The translations under genes were made by a program, and so were the position numbers. Below the pieces are notes generated by a model. The model searched no databases, was not told the origin of the DNA, and saw only the letters and a program-made list of their open reading frames with translations. This document shows, piece by piece, positions 8,605 to 16,805 of a stretch of DNA of 64,000 bases (its first letter is position 1; every line of letters starts with the position of its first letter). Origin of the DNA: Planctomycetaceae bacterium (lineage in GTDB: Bacteria; Planctomycetota; Planctomycetia; Planctomycetales; Planctomycetaceae); the NCBI GenBank assembly GCA_020638955.1, contig JACKHO010000001.1:248001-312000 (forward strand). The letters are read 5' to 3'.

Positions 8605-8883
8605 CTAGCTCGACCAGTAGTTTCGGTCGCGTGTGCGATAATTGATCGCCTCGCTCAAATGGCTGACCGCAATATCGGTCGCCCCTTCTAAATCTGCGAT
8701 GGTCCGGCTGACTCGCAGAATTTTGTCGTGCGCGCGGGCGGAGAGGCCCATTTCTTCCATCGCGGCCCGTAATAACTGAGCGGCATCGGGCTGCAACTGG
8801 CAGTGCTGCCGCAACTGCCTGGGTGACATGGTGCCGTTGAAGTCCTGTCCAAACTTTCCAAACCGCTCAAACTGCCGCTCCCG
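8605..8883 (-). pseudogene. comM: 3' remnant of comM (YifB, Mg-chelatase-like ATPase)
   Basis: The minus frame ending at 8605 encodes only the C-terminal domain of ComM/YifB: RQFERFG...MSPRQLRQHCQL, then LLRAAMEEMGLSARAHDKIL, RTIADLEGATDI and EAINYRTRDRNYW, the usual C-terminus. Similarity starts near 8883 and the frame meets a stop at 8902. The AAA+ ATPase core and the N-terminal domain (about 400 residues) are absent from the window. An ATG at 8829 could give a 74-aa peptide, but this is a gene fragment. ComM is the branch-migration helicase of natural transformation. The loss coincides with the start of the unrelated signalling genes at 9155-12210, which suggests an insertion or rearrangement breakpoint near 8890. 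Confidence 0.85.
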
Positions 8884-9154
8884 GGGCCGCCTGCACCTGC
8901 CTCAGCATAGAACAGCTGTTTTGGTTGCCTTTCACAGACGCACGGCGACACATCGAAAAACAATTCTGCTGAACGAGCGGGTTGCCGATCAGACCTAAGT
9001 CTCTTGCGTGGCGGCGTTTCGGGTTAGTGCAGGCGTTGATGGTCCAACTTTTTTTGAGAATCCGTCGAGATTCTCCCGGAAACGGACTTCGGCCGGATTC
9101 TTCGTCCAGAGGGATGTTCATTCCTAACCAGTCAAACGAAGGATCAAAGCTGAA

Positions 9155-9448
9155 ATGTATAGTTACCTATCTTCTCGCATAAGGTGCGTGGTTTTTACGC
9201 TGTCCGCTGTGTTCTTACTACAAAGCAGCGTCAGTTTCGCATTTGGGCAGGATGGCACTAGAGCTTCTGAGGATGAAAACGACATACTCACTGTGTACTA
9301 CGAGTCTTACCTGTCGTGCCAAACAGACATCTGGGACTGGTACACGTACGTGTATCTGTTGGGATGTGATCAAACTACGGATGCGCCACAGGAAGGCCCC
9401 TCCGTGAACTCGTACTACGAAACTGTGTACGGAATTGTAGTGGAATAG
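9155..9448 (+). CDS. Small secreted Tyr-rich protein of unknown function
   Basis: 97-aa product with a basic start and a hydrophobic core (VVFTLSAVFLLQSSVSFAFG) typical of a Sec signal peptide, with likely cleavage after SFA. The mature peptide of about 65 residues is acidic, holds two Cys (SYLSCQTD and LLGCDQT) and is strikingly Tyr-rich: YYESY, WYTYVY and SYYETVY. I know no family with this pattern. The ATG at 9155 has GAAGGA about 12 bp upstream. It lies 55 bp before a regulator gene on the same strand and opposite to the kinase/sigma pair, so it could be an output or a signal of that module; this is inference from position only. Confidence 0.6.
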   Translation: MYSYLSSRIRCVVFTLSAVFLLQSSVSFAFGQDGTRASEDENDILTVYYESYLSCQTDIWDWYTYVYLLGCDQTTDAPQEGPSVNSYYETVYGIVVE

Positions 9449-9503
9449 TTCGCAGGCTGTGACGCACCCACTATGTAAGTCCGTTATCGAAACGCCATAA
9501 TCC

Positions 9504-10235
9504 GTGATATCAGCAGTAAAGCGGCAAAAGCGATTGGCAGAACTGCGGAGTGTTGTTCGACACACCCCAGGGTTGAATGCTACGCAGATTGCGAATCGAC
9601 TGAGTATCTCGAAGCGGACATTCTTTAGGGACGTGGACTTTCTCGCTAGGCTCTATGAGGAAACATCTGAATCAGAGCACATTCCGCCCACCTATGACGA
9701 AACGATCATGGGCTACTATATGCCCATCACGGAAATAAAGGAATCGGGGAAACCTTTTGATGTCTATAAGTGTCTCTCCGCGATTTCCTGGCTCAAGCAT
9801 CAAGAAAGAATGGGGTGTGAATACGGGATTCTATCGTTTCTTGAGGAGTCGATTGTTCGGCAATATGGTGCTTCAGATTCTGTTGTGTGCAAAGAGTTGT
9901 TGGAAAAGTTCTATTGCACCTCACGCAGGCGAAGTGCATGCCCAAAGAACAGTCATTCCCTACGGCTGATTGTAATTGCAGTCGCGAAATGTCAAAAGGT
10001 GAGGGTGTACTTCGGGGAGGGCTTGGAAGACTCTACATTACTTCTTCCGTACGCGTTGGCGGACGCAGGAAAAGGTGTTGTGGTGTACGGTAGAAGTACA
10101 CTTCACAGGCGGAATGTTGGCCTTGCACTGAACTCTCGTTATGAGGCGGAACTCGTTTGCGATTTCTTTCCACCGCCGCGAGTGCATCTGAAGCGAGTGG
10201 AAAAACTGATCGAGGGCAGTCCTTTTCTAGTGTGA
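9504..10235 (+). CDS. HTH transcriptional regulator, WYL-like
   Basis: 243 aa. The N-terminus (about residues 8-60) is a DeoR/HTH_11-type winged helix: VVRHTPGLNATQIANRLSISKRTFFRDVDFL, with the recognition helix SKRTFFRDVDFL. The C-terminal half (about 145-240) resembles a WYL-type ligand-binding fold: KVRVYFGEG, LLLPYALADAGKGVVVYGRSTLHR, then a basic PRVHLKRVEKL. WYL regulators sense nucleic acids or nucleotides and often control defence or stress islands, but the canonical WYL triplet is not present, so the assignment is moderate. The start is a GTG at 9504. Its 3' end overlaps the 3' end of the convergent kinase gene by 9 bp, an unusually tight arrangement. Confidence 0.65.
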   Translation: MISAVKRQKRLAELRSVVRHTPGLNATQIANRLSISKRTFFRDVDFLARLYEETSESEHIPPTYDETIMGYYMPITEIKESGKPFDVYKCLSAISWLKHQERMGCEYGILSFLEESIVRQYGASDSVVCKELLEKFYCTSRRRSACPKNSHSLRLIVIAVAKCQKVRVYFGEGLEDSTLLLPYALADAGKGVVVYGRSTLHRRNVGLALNSRYEAELVCDFFPPPRVHLKRVEKLIEGSPFLV

Positions 10236-11696
10236 TGTAATGTGGTTGTCGTGGGTCGTGAACTGGGCGATTTGTGAGTGCCCGCAAATTTCATCGCTAT
10301 CGAACTGTTTCAGCCGTTGTTCGAGGATGCGGCCCGGGAGTTGGGCGACGGCGGATTGGAAATATGTATCGCTGGATGCGATTAGTGCGCGACGCCTGGC
10401 GGGGTCGGCTTCTGAATTTGCAACAATTGCGTACCCAAGCGAGGTGTCTAGTAGGATGAGTGGATTTAGCTTGTCAGTGTTGACTCGAGACATGTGGTCG
10501 AGTATTTCGAGGCGTGGAGTGACACCGAGGAATTGATAGCATGCCATATCTGTGCCGACTGCAAGTGTCGCAGCATTGCTGTTATCTGGGTTCTCTTCGA
10601 GAACGCGAGGTACCAGCTTGCGCGCATCCGACAGTTTCTTTGTTCGGAGTAGCTTTTGCAGTTCAAGTAGTGATTGAGGGGCGTTGGTCGTGCTGCGAAT
10701 GTGGGGGAGTACGGGACTTGGAGGCGTGTGGCTGTTTGGGAGAGCGGCAAATAAAATGAGAATAAGAAACGATAGAAGTGCGTAAGGAATAGTGCTTCGT
10801 TGTTTGCTTGGGGAGGGGGCGTTCTGCGATTGGATTTGTGTGGCCAAGTCTTGGACAAGGGTTATTAGCCGCGAATATGCAGTTGTAGTTGTCGCAGGGT
10901 CTTCGGCAGCAGTCAGAGCAAGGCTGTGAAGTGTTGTGTAGTCGTCTTCAGTGATGGTTTGTGTTGGTTTCAGTTCGACGTCTTTCAGTAGGGACAGAAG
11001 TGTCTTTGCGAAACACGCATGGTCTATTGCAGTTTGGAGTTCCTGGCTTGCCGTTATTGTGTCGAGGAACTGAAGTGCGGAAGGGGAGTAGTATTTCGTG
11101 AAGGAAACAACCGTGTTGCTTATGGGGGGGCGTGCTGCCCCAAAGTCGATTAGGCTCGGGACACCTGTTGCAGAGGTTAGAATGTGATTCGGCTTTATGT
11201 CGAGGTGGATAATACCTTTGGTGTGTAGATACTGAATGGCGGAAGCTATTTGATTTGCGGCCACAATAAGCCGGTCCAAGCGTGTTTCGATTGGGGTCGC
11301 GTGGAGATAGGTTCGTAGGGATACGCTACCTGCGTAACTGAGAATGATAATTGGTCCGAACTCAGTGCTAGTGAGTGAGTTGAGTAGATGGGGGATGTGT
11401 GGATGGTTAATGGCGGCTAGAATGTGGCGCTCCAGTGTTTCGCGGTGGCACTGTTTTAGTACTACCGTTCGATTCGAGTTGGCAAGATCTGTCGCGAGGT
11501 AGGCCGTCCCAGTCGCGCCAGTAGCAATCTTTGCGGCAACGACGTACTGCGAGATTCTTGTGCCCGGTGGGATGTGGCTTTCGTAAACGGGAGTTACCGT
11601 TGTTAATTCAGGGTGGGCATTATCTCGTGGCGAGGAGTCGTTGGTACTAGATTGCGTTGGAGTTGTTTTCGACGACTTAAGGGGCGTTGAATTCAT
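10227..11696 (-). CDS. Hanks-type Ser/Thr protein kinase with one membrane helix
   Basis: 489 aa. The kinase domain covers about residues 50-290: Gly-rich loop IATGATGTAYLA (57-68), ATP-anchoring Lys81 in VVLKQ, catalytic loop HLDIKPNHIL (164-173) and metal-binding DFG at 184-186. The catalytic loop is odd: Asp166 and Lys168 are present, but the Asn expected five residues after the Asp is His171. A single membrane helix follows at about 303-320 and the C-terminal 150 residues, probably outside, have helical repeat-like character (LLELQKLLRTKKLSDARKLVPRVLEENP). The gene starts 20 bp inside the 3' end of the sigma-factor gene, so the two are translationally coupled. Its codon use and short-range AT content differ from the flanking genes. 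It probably acts on, or with, the sigma factor; that is inferred from position. Confidence 0.85.
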   Translation of the reverse strand: MNSTPLKSSKTTPTQSSTNDSSPRDNAHPELTTVTPVYESHIPPGTRISQYVVAAKIATGATGTAYLATDLANSNRTVVLKQCHRETLERHILAAINHPHIPHLLNSLTSTEFGPIIILSYAGSVSLRTYLHATPIETRLDRLIVAANQIASAIQYLHTKGIIHLDIKPNHILTSATGVPSLIDFGAARPPISNTVVSFTKYYSPSALQFLDTITASQELQTAIDHACFAKTLLSLLKDVELKPTQTITEDDYTTLHSLALTAAEDPATTTTAYSRLITLVQDLATQIQSQNAPSPSKQRSTIPYALLSFLILILFAALPNSHTPPSPVLPHIRSTTNAPQSLLELQKLLRTKKLSDARKLVPRVLEENPDNSNAATLAVGTDMACYQFLGVTPRLEILDHMSRVNTDKLNPLILLDTSLGYAIVANSEADPARRRALIASSDTYFQSAVAQLPGRILEQRLKQFDSDEICGHSQIAQFTTHDNHITSH

Positions 11697-12210
11697 CGAT
11701 TGCCTCCGTCGCGAAGTGTTGGGCGATGCGGTAAAGCTCGTATGCTTCGTCGACGGTAACTTCGAGGTGGGCTGCGATGGACGTGAAAGTGTGCCCTTCG
11801 CTTCGAAGGATTAGAGATAGAAATTCGTCGTCGCTGAGTCGTGTGGCCAGGCTGTCGAAGAGATCTAGGGAGGTGTCGTGTGGTACGGCGAGTGCGATCT
11901 CCGCCGTTTTCTCACTAAGTTCGTCGATGGAGACTTGAGATTTCAGCTTTTCGAGGAATCGGAGAGTTGCCGTTCTAGCGGTGACAGCTGCGTACCTTCG
12001 AATCTCTGTTGTCGCGAAATTTGTGAAGTCGCGTGAACACTTGGTCAGTCGCAGTAACGTTTCCGCAAACAGTTCTGTGGTGTGTCCTGAAGTGTCGTTG
12101 TTGAATCGCGGAGCAAGGTGCAATCGGATTACGTACATCACGTAGCGGCGAGAAGCCAGCAATTGTTCCGCATTTCTCGGACTAAGCATCGTCTGTCGGC
12201 TCCTATTCAC
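11677..12210 (-). CDS. ECF-like RNA polymerase sigma factor
   Basis: 177 aa. The N-terminal half matches region 2 of small sigma-70 factors (ELFAETLLRLTKCSRDF..., then an aromatic/basic helix RRYAAVTARTATLRFL). The C-terminal half has a region 4 helix-turn-helix (LSDDEFLSLILRSEGHTFTSIAAHLEVTVDEAYELY). The region 2 sequence is divergent, as is common among planctomycete ECF factors that are encoded with a protein kinase. The downstream kinase gene overlaps it by 20 bp, so the kinase is a likely partner in place of a classic anti-sigma factor. The ATG at 12210 begins MNRSRQTM; a second ATG eight codons in (MLSPRN) is also possible. Upstream is 445 bp of non-coding DNA holding its promoter. Confidence 0.75.
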   Translation of the reverse strand: MNRSRQTMLSPRNAEQLLASRRYVMYVIRLHLAPRFNNDTSGHTTELFAETLLRLTKCSRDFTNFATTEIRRYAAVTARTATLRFLEKLKSQVSIDELSEKTAEIALAVPHDTSLDLFDSLATRLSDDEFLSLILRSEGHTFTSIAAHLEVTVDEAYELYRIAQHFATEAIDEFNAP

Positions 12211-12655
12211 TAGGTTGCCAAACGATCAAGCATTGGCCCGCAACTGCTGCGTTTCGCAGCGGTATGTTATACTCGGTGGAATTGGAAAATCAAGGGATTG
12301 CACGCGAATTTGCGTGTTGAGTCGGATTTGGCGATTTGTTGCTTTGCAGAGTCGTCGGAGCCGTGGAAGTGGCTTCAAGGCGATCGCTAGCACACACTTC
12401 AGGCATTGTGCAAACACGCATCGACACCCGGATGGTTCATACGGCAAGAAGGTTTACCAGAATCAGACAGAAGTGTGGCTGAAGCGGCGGGTGGCTGGGG
12501 CCAGATCGCCGCTTAGGGCATCCGATTGCCCTACAGCATCATCGGCGATTTGGCCCCAGGGTGCGAGTCTTCCGTCACCTGGGGGCAAGTTGTTGGCGAC
12601 CGGGCTTTTGACAATGTTCGCCAGCGTCGACAGCTTGACCCCAGCCACACTTTGT
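12211..12655. other. Intergenic region with a nested inverted-repeat element
   Basis: 445 bp between the sigma-factor start and the 3' end of the 1290-aa gene. The right half carries a nested inverted repeat (12473-12650). The left half (12211-12470) should contain the promoter of the sigma/kinase operon; I see no convincing consensus there. The open frames in this stretch have no protein-like character. Confidence 0.6.
12473..12650. repeat. Nested inverted-repeat element (178 bp)
   Basis: Outer arms GTGTGGCTG (12473-12481) and CAGCCACAC (12642-12650). Inner arms CTGGGGCCAGATCGCCG (12495-12511) and CGGCGATTTGGCCCCAG (12543-12559), 17 bp with one G-T pair. Innermost GGGCA/TGCCC stem inside that loop. 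The element lies at the edge of the signalling module, opposite the comM breakpoint. Confidence 0.7.
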
Positions 12656-15600
12656 TTAATTGTTCACGGGGTCACCGGGAATCTGTAACCAACTCACCAA
12701 ATCAATAATCTCCTCGCGCGTCAGGCGATTCAACAATCCTTCGGGCATGGGGGAAATTGCGGAGGGTTTGCGGACTTCGATTTCTCGTTGGCCGAGTTGC
12801 TGGGTGACGTCGGGGGTCAGCAGGTTGGGGATGAGGGTGACGTGCTGTTCGTTTTCCTCTTTGATGAATCCGGTCAGGACCTGGCCTTTGTTCGTGAGGA
12901 ACTGCCACATTTGGTAGTCCTTGTGGATTTCGAATGAGGGTTCCAGGATTGTCCGCAGGAGCTTCTCGCCCTTCAGCCGTTCACCTACGCGGGTGAGGTC
13001 TGGGCCGAGTTTTACTCCCTGGCCAGAGTGCTGATGGCACTGATTGCAACGCGCCTTCAAAAACGCCGCCTGCCCACGTGTCATGGCTGCGGCGTCTGCT
13101 GTGGTTTCGAATCCTGCAAAGTCGGCGAGTTTCCATTCCTGCACGACTTGCGTGCCACTTGCGGCGAGGAGTTCGTCGGCGGCTTCGCGCGTGGGGGCGA
13201 CGACCATTCGGCCCTGCATGATAATCCAGTGTCCCGGGAACGTGCAGAGGTAAGGATACACGCCCGGTTCGGTGGGAGCCTCGAACCGGAGCACGGTAAT
13301 TTGCTGCGGCTTCGTCGGACCAATCATGGGGGTGGCATACATAATGAGGTCCGCCTTGTCCGCCGGCAGGAAGTCGGACTCGGCGTTCTTCGGGTCTTTC
13401 GCCATGGCATTCGCGGCCACGCCTACGTCGGCCACGGCACCGGGCTGTACGAACACGAGGTTGTGGTTCGTCGCGTCGGGATTCTCGAACACAATTTTCA
13501 CCGGCTGCCCCGGCTTGGCGTAGAACGACTCCACGGTGTACTTCATTCGTTCGGGCACACAGCCCATGCGGACTGACTTCAAATTCTTCTGCCCATCAAA
13601 CAGCTTCTCTTCCGCCGTCGGTTCCGGCTCCTTGAGCACTTCCTCCTGGCTCGCCGCTTTGAGAATGGCTTCGATGTTGTAGTTGGGATTTCCTTCCCAA
13701 TGCTGCCTCAGCGACTTCGAGCCCAACGCGCAGGTAATGGCATAGTCGAGGTGACCGCCGCGAGGATACTTGAACGTGTCGAGCACACTGTCGAGGGCCG
13801 GTTTCGTACCGAAATACGTCGCCGCAATGGCCGCTTCCATCCGAACAATGCCGTTCGAGTCGTTGGCCGCTGTTTGCAGCAGCGCCTCGGCGTCATCTAG
13901 TTGAGGCGACCAGTAACGCAACTGCTGCACCGCCGCCGCCCGGGCATGATGGTCTTCACACACCAACAGTTCCCGCAACGTCTTCACAGCCACTGCCGAA
14001 GCGACATCTGTCTTCGGAAGTTGCGTTTTGACTGGGACGGGTAAGTAGTCAGCAGCTCCCAGCCAGCGGTAAGCCCAAATCGCTTCGAGTTGATGGTGAC
14101 GATAGCTCGCCTCAGCAGGATCGAGTTGTTGTACCCACTTGTCGAGAGCAGCGAGTGCTTCCCAGGCGTCGCGGTCACGCAGTTCCCGTTTTGCCCAATA
14201 CCGAACGCGATGCTCTGGCCGCTTCAGCAAATCCAGCAGTTCAGGAATTGACGCATCAGCAATGTTCGGCGCCTCCTGCAGTGGCTTGCCGCGTCCGACA
14301 ATTCGCCAAATGCGACCACTGTGGCGGTCGCGACGCTCATCACGCAGCGAATACTGAGCATGGCCTTTGACGGGGTTGTACCAGTCGCAAATGTACATCG
14401 CACCACGCGGGCCGTACTTCAGGTCGACGGGAATAAAGCTGAGGTTCTTCGAGAAGAGCAGGTCCCCTTCGTATTTCTCTTCGTACCCGAAATCTCCTTC
14501 GACCCATTTGTGAATTTCCACCCGGTTCGTCGGCTTGTAGCGAACTTTGACGAAGTGTGTCGTGCCGTCGGCCTGGGGCAACAGTTCGTCGGGGAAGGTG
14601 GCAAAGTCGACGAATTCCTGGCCGCATGTTCCCGAGTAGGCTTGAATTTCTTTGCCGGGCTTTGTGTGCTGAACAGGGTAGGGGGGATCGAGTGCATGGA
14701 ACGCGGCCGCATAAACAGGATGCGACGCCATATGCTGTCCCCAGTAATCGAACGTCACGCCCCAGGGATTGGTGCTGGGGTAGGTGCCGAACGAAATGAG
14801 CTGCTGCGTGCGCGGCTGAAAACGGAACCAGCCACTGTTCTGCTGATTAATGGGACCGTACGGCGTTTCCACCTGGGAATGATGAAAGATCGATTCGCGC
14901 CAAATGAGGTCGCCGTCGGGCGTCCACGTGAAATCGTGCAGGGCGTGGTGCGAATCTTCCGTGCCGAATCCGGTGAGCACGCGTTTTCGCAAATCGGCTT
15001 TGCCGTCCCCGTCAGTGTCCTTCAGAAATGTCAGGTCCGGCATTTCGGATACGTAGACGCCGCCATCACCAAATTCGAACGAGAGCGGGATGTGCAGGTC
15101 ATCTGCAAAGGTTGAGCATTTGTCGGCGCGGCCGTCCTGATCGGTATCTTCCAGGATGATGAGTTTGTCATCCGGTTCATTGCCGGGATAGACATGCGGA
15201 TACGTTGTCGAACAGGAAACCCACAGCCTGCCCCGTGCATCCCACCGCATTTGAATGGGGCAGGCGAGTTCGGGGAACATGGTTTCATCTGCGAAAATGT
15301 TGACGGCGAATCGGGGATCAATATCGAATTCGCTGTATTCCTCAACCGGCGACAGCCATTCATTGGCGCCGCGGGACTGCTCTGTTTCCGGCAGCGGCGG
15401 CAGCTTCTGATCTTCAATGAGCAACTTCGCCCGAGCCTCCGCGAGTCGCGAGTCGACATCCTGCACGGGACCTTCGGCAGCAACTTCCCAAATGAGTTGA
15501 TCGCGACTTGCGGTCAGTAAATCAAAATTCCGCATGGCAGGCAGGAAGTCGAGGTAGCCATACGCCTGGTTTCGTCCGCCGGTGTAGTAGAACGTGTTCA

Positions 15601-16528
15601 GCGGGCGGTAACGCCGGAAGTATTGCTGATCTTTGTCGATGACGAGTTGCCGAATGGTTTCGTTCAGGGCAGGGGGCTGTTCGTTGAAGAGTTCTGTGAA
15701 CAACGTTCGCGCGAACAGCGCGTAGCCTTCTTCATTCAAATGGGCTCCGTTCGATGTCAGGTCGGTGCGGGGATCGCGCATGGCACTTTCGGTGGTGGCG
15801 AAGACGTCGGCGAATCCCACGCCTTCTGCTTTCGCGACCTGCTGCATCGCTTCGGTATACTGACGGAGGCGTACATTATTTAACTCACCGGCCAGCACGG
15901 TGCCCACGTCTTCATTGGCGATGGGAGAGATCAATACAACTTGCGGGGCTGTTTCCCCATTGAACGCGCGTGTCTTGATGTCCCGCAGAAACTCGGTCAA
16001 CTGAGCCCGGAATTCTTCGAGTCCCTCTTCCCCAGCAAAGGACTCATTGAATCCGAACGCGGCGAGAATGATGTCGGCCCGTTCGTGTGTGAGATGCTGT
16101 TGCACGTTGGCGAAGTTTTCGGGACGCGGCTGCGAACTGACGGTATCACCCGACCAGGACAAATTGCGAAACACGAGTTCCTGCTCTGGAAACCGTTGCT
16201 GGATTAGTGCTTCGACATGCCCAAAGTGGCGGGCGCGGTCGAACAGCGTGTTGCCAATGAGGGCGACGCGGGCCTGGTTCTTCAATTGCAGCGGGAGTGA
16301 GGTCTCGCGCGGCTCAACCTGCGGTGCAAGCGGGGCGACCTTTTCGTAAATCCCGAACTGGGCCAAAGCGGGATCGCGCTCTGGAGCCGCTTTACCCGTT
16401 TCCTGATTGCGTCCGTCTTTCGGATTTGCCTTGCGGGGATCGCGTCCATCGTTTTTCTGAGCAAATGCCGAAGCGCAGCAGAGCAGAGTTAGAATCACCA
16501 CGAATGAGCAAAGTGAGGGAGAACGCAT
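12656..16528 (-). CDS. Multidomain PVC-type dehydrogenase with SGNH, HEAT, cupredoxin and cytochrome c domains
   Basis: 1290 aa, exported (signal MRSPSLCSFVVILTLLCCASAFA). Domains in order: SGNH/GDSL hydrolase-like (about 85-290; IGNTLFDRARH, GFNESF, SNGAHLNEEGY); PVC-type membrane-bound dehydrogenase beta-propeller of the sorbosone/glucose dehydrogenase class (about 410-770; FPELACPIQMRWDARGRLWV, EDTDQDGRADK); HEAT-like repeats (about 780-960); a plastocyanin/azurin-like domain (about 1000-1110; NLVFVQPGA, YPYLCTFPGHW with the Cu-ligand Cys, His); and a C-terminal c-type haem domain with CNQCH at 1161-1165. The layout implies periplasmic oxidation with electrons passed to copper and haem. 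Such fusions are typical of Planctomycetes/Verrucomicrobia; the substrate is unknown. The SGNH serine region reads GNTLFD instead of GDS, so hydrolase activity is doubtful. Confidence 0.9.
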   Translation of the reverse strand: MRSPSLCSFVVILTLLCCASAFAQKNDGRDPRKANPKDGRNQETGKAAPERDPALAQFGIYEKVAPLAPQVEPRETSLPLQLKNQARVALIGNTLFDRARHFGHVEALIQQRFPEQELVFRNLSWSGDTVSSQPRPENFANVQQHLTHERADIILAAFGFNESFAGEEGLEEFRAQLTEFLRDIKTRAFNGETAPQVVLISPIANEDVGTVLAGELNNVRLRQYTEAMQQVAKAEGVGFADVFATTESAMRDPRTDLTSNGAHLNEEGYALFARTLFTELFNEQPPALNETIRQLVIDKDQQYFRRYRPLNTFYYTGGRNQAYGYLDFLPAMRNFDLLTASRDQLIWEVAAEGPVQDVDSRLAEARAKLLIEDQKLPPLPETEQSRGANEWLSPVEEYSEFDIDPRFAVNIFADETMFPELACPIQMRWDARGRLWVSCSTTYPHVYPGNEPDDKLIILEDTDQDGRADKCSTFADDLHIPLSFEFGDGGVYVSEMPDLTFLKDTDGDGKADLRKRVLTGFGTEDSHHALHDFTWTPDGDLIWRESIFHHSQVETPYGPINQQNSGWFRFQPRTQQLISFGTYPSTNPWGVTFDYWGQHMASHPVYAAAFHALDPPYPVQHTKPGKEIQAYSGTCGQEFVDFATFPDELLPQADGTTHFVKVRYKPTNRVEIHKWVEGDFGYEEKYEGDLLFSKNLSFIPVDLKYGPRGAMYICDWYNPVKGHAQYSLRDERRDRHSGRIWRIVGRGKPLQEAPNIADASIPELLDLLKRPEHRVRYWAKRELRDRDAWEALAALDKWVQQLDPAEASYRHHQLEAIWAYRWLGAADYLPVPVKTQLPKTDVASAVAVKTLRELLVCEDHHARAAAVQQLRYWSPQLDDAEALLQTAANDSNGIVRMEAAIAATYFGTKPALDSVLDTFKYPRGGHLDYAITCALGSKSLRQHWEGNPNYNIEAILKAASQEEVLKEPEPTAEEKLFDGQKNLKSVRMGCVPERMKYTVESFYAKPGQPVKIVFENPDATNHNLVFVQPGAVADVGVAANAMAKDPKNAESDFLPADKADLIMYATPMIGPTKPQQITVLRFEAPTEPGVYPYLCTFPGHWIIMQGRMVVAPTREAADELLAASGTQVVQEWKLADFAGFETTADAAAMTRGQAAFLKARCNQCHQHSGQGVKLGPDLTRVGERLKGEKLLRTILEPSFEIHKDYQMWQFLTNKGQVLTGFIKEENEQHVTLIPNLLTPDVTQQLGQREIEVRKPSAISPMPEGLLNRLTREEIIDLVSWLQIPGDPVNN

Positions 16529-16805
16529 AGGATCTTGGGAAATAGTGGAATGAATGATGTTGGGAAGTGCATCCGTCTGCAGAAAACCGTAACGGAACGC
16601 GGCCTGCGTTCGCCACCCTCGGCGACGAATTCCAGTCCGAGTTCAGCTGGCTTCAACTCATTTTGAGAGAACGATTTAGCCAGCCCGCGACCAGTTTTGA
16701 TTTCCCCTTTACCCAGACGTGCCGTCCCTCTTAAACTCCGCACTTCGTTGCGGCCTGTTGGAATTTGTGAATTTGCCAGAGTGTTGGTGACAAGGAGGTT
16801 CGGAA

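Noticed and set aside
9050..9080. Terminator at GAGAATC-CGTCGA-GATTCTC
   Set aside because: The T run lies on the 5' side of the stem for the plus strand and gives an A run after it on the minus strand, so it fits neither direction.
12215..12688. 157-codon plus-strand frame in the sigma-factor upstream region
   Set aside because: Runs through an inverted-repeat element and into the end of the opposite gene; no protein-like features.
14321..15115. 264-codon plus-strand open frame opposite the 1290-aa gene
   Set aside because: Antisense shadow of a strongly supported gene; the translated sequence has no family character or signal.
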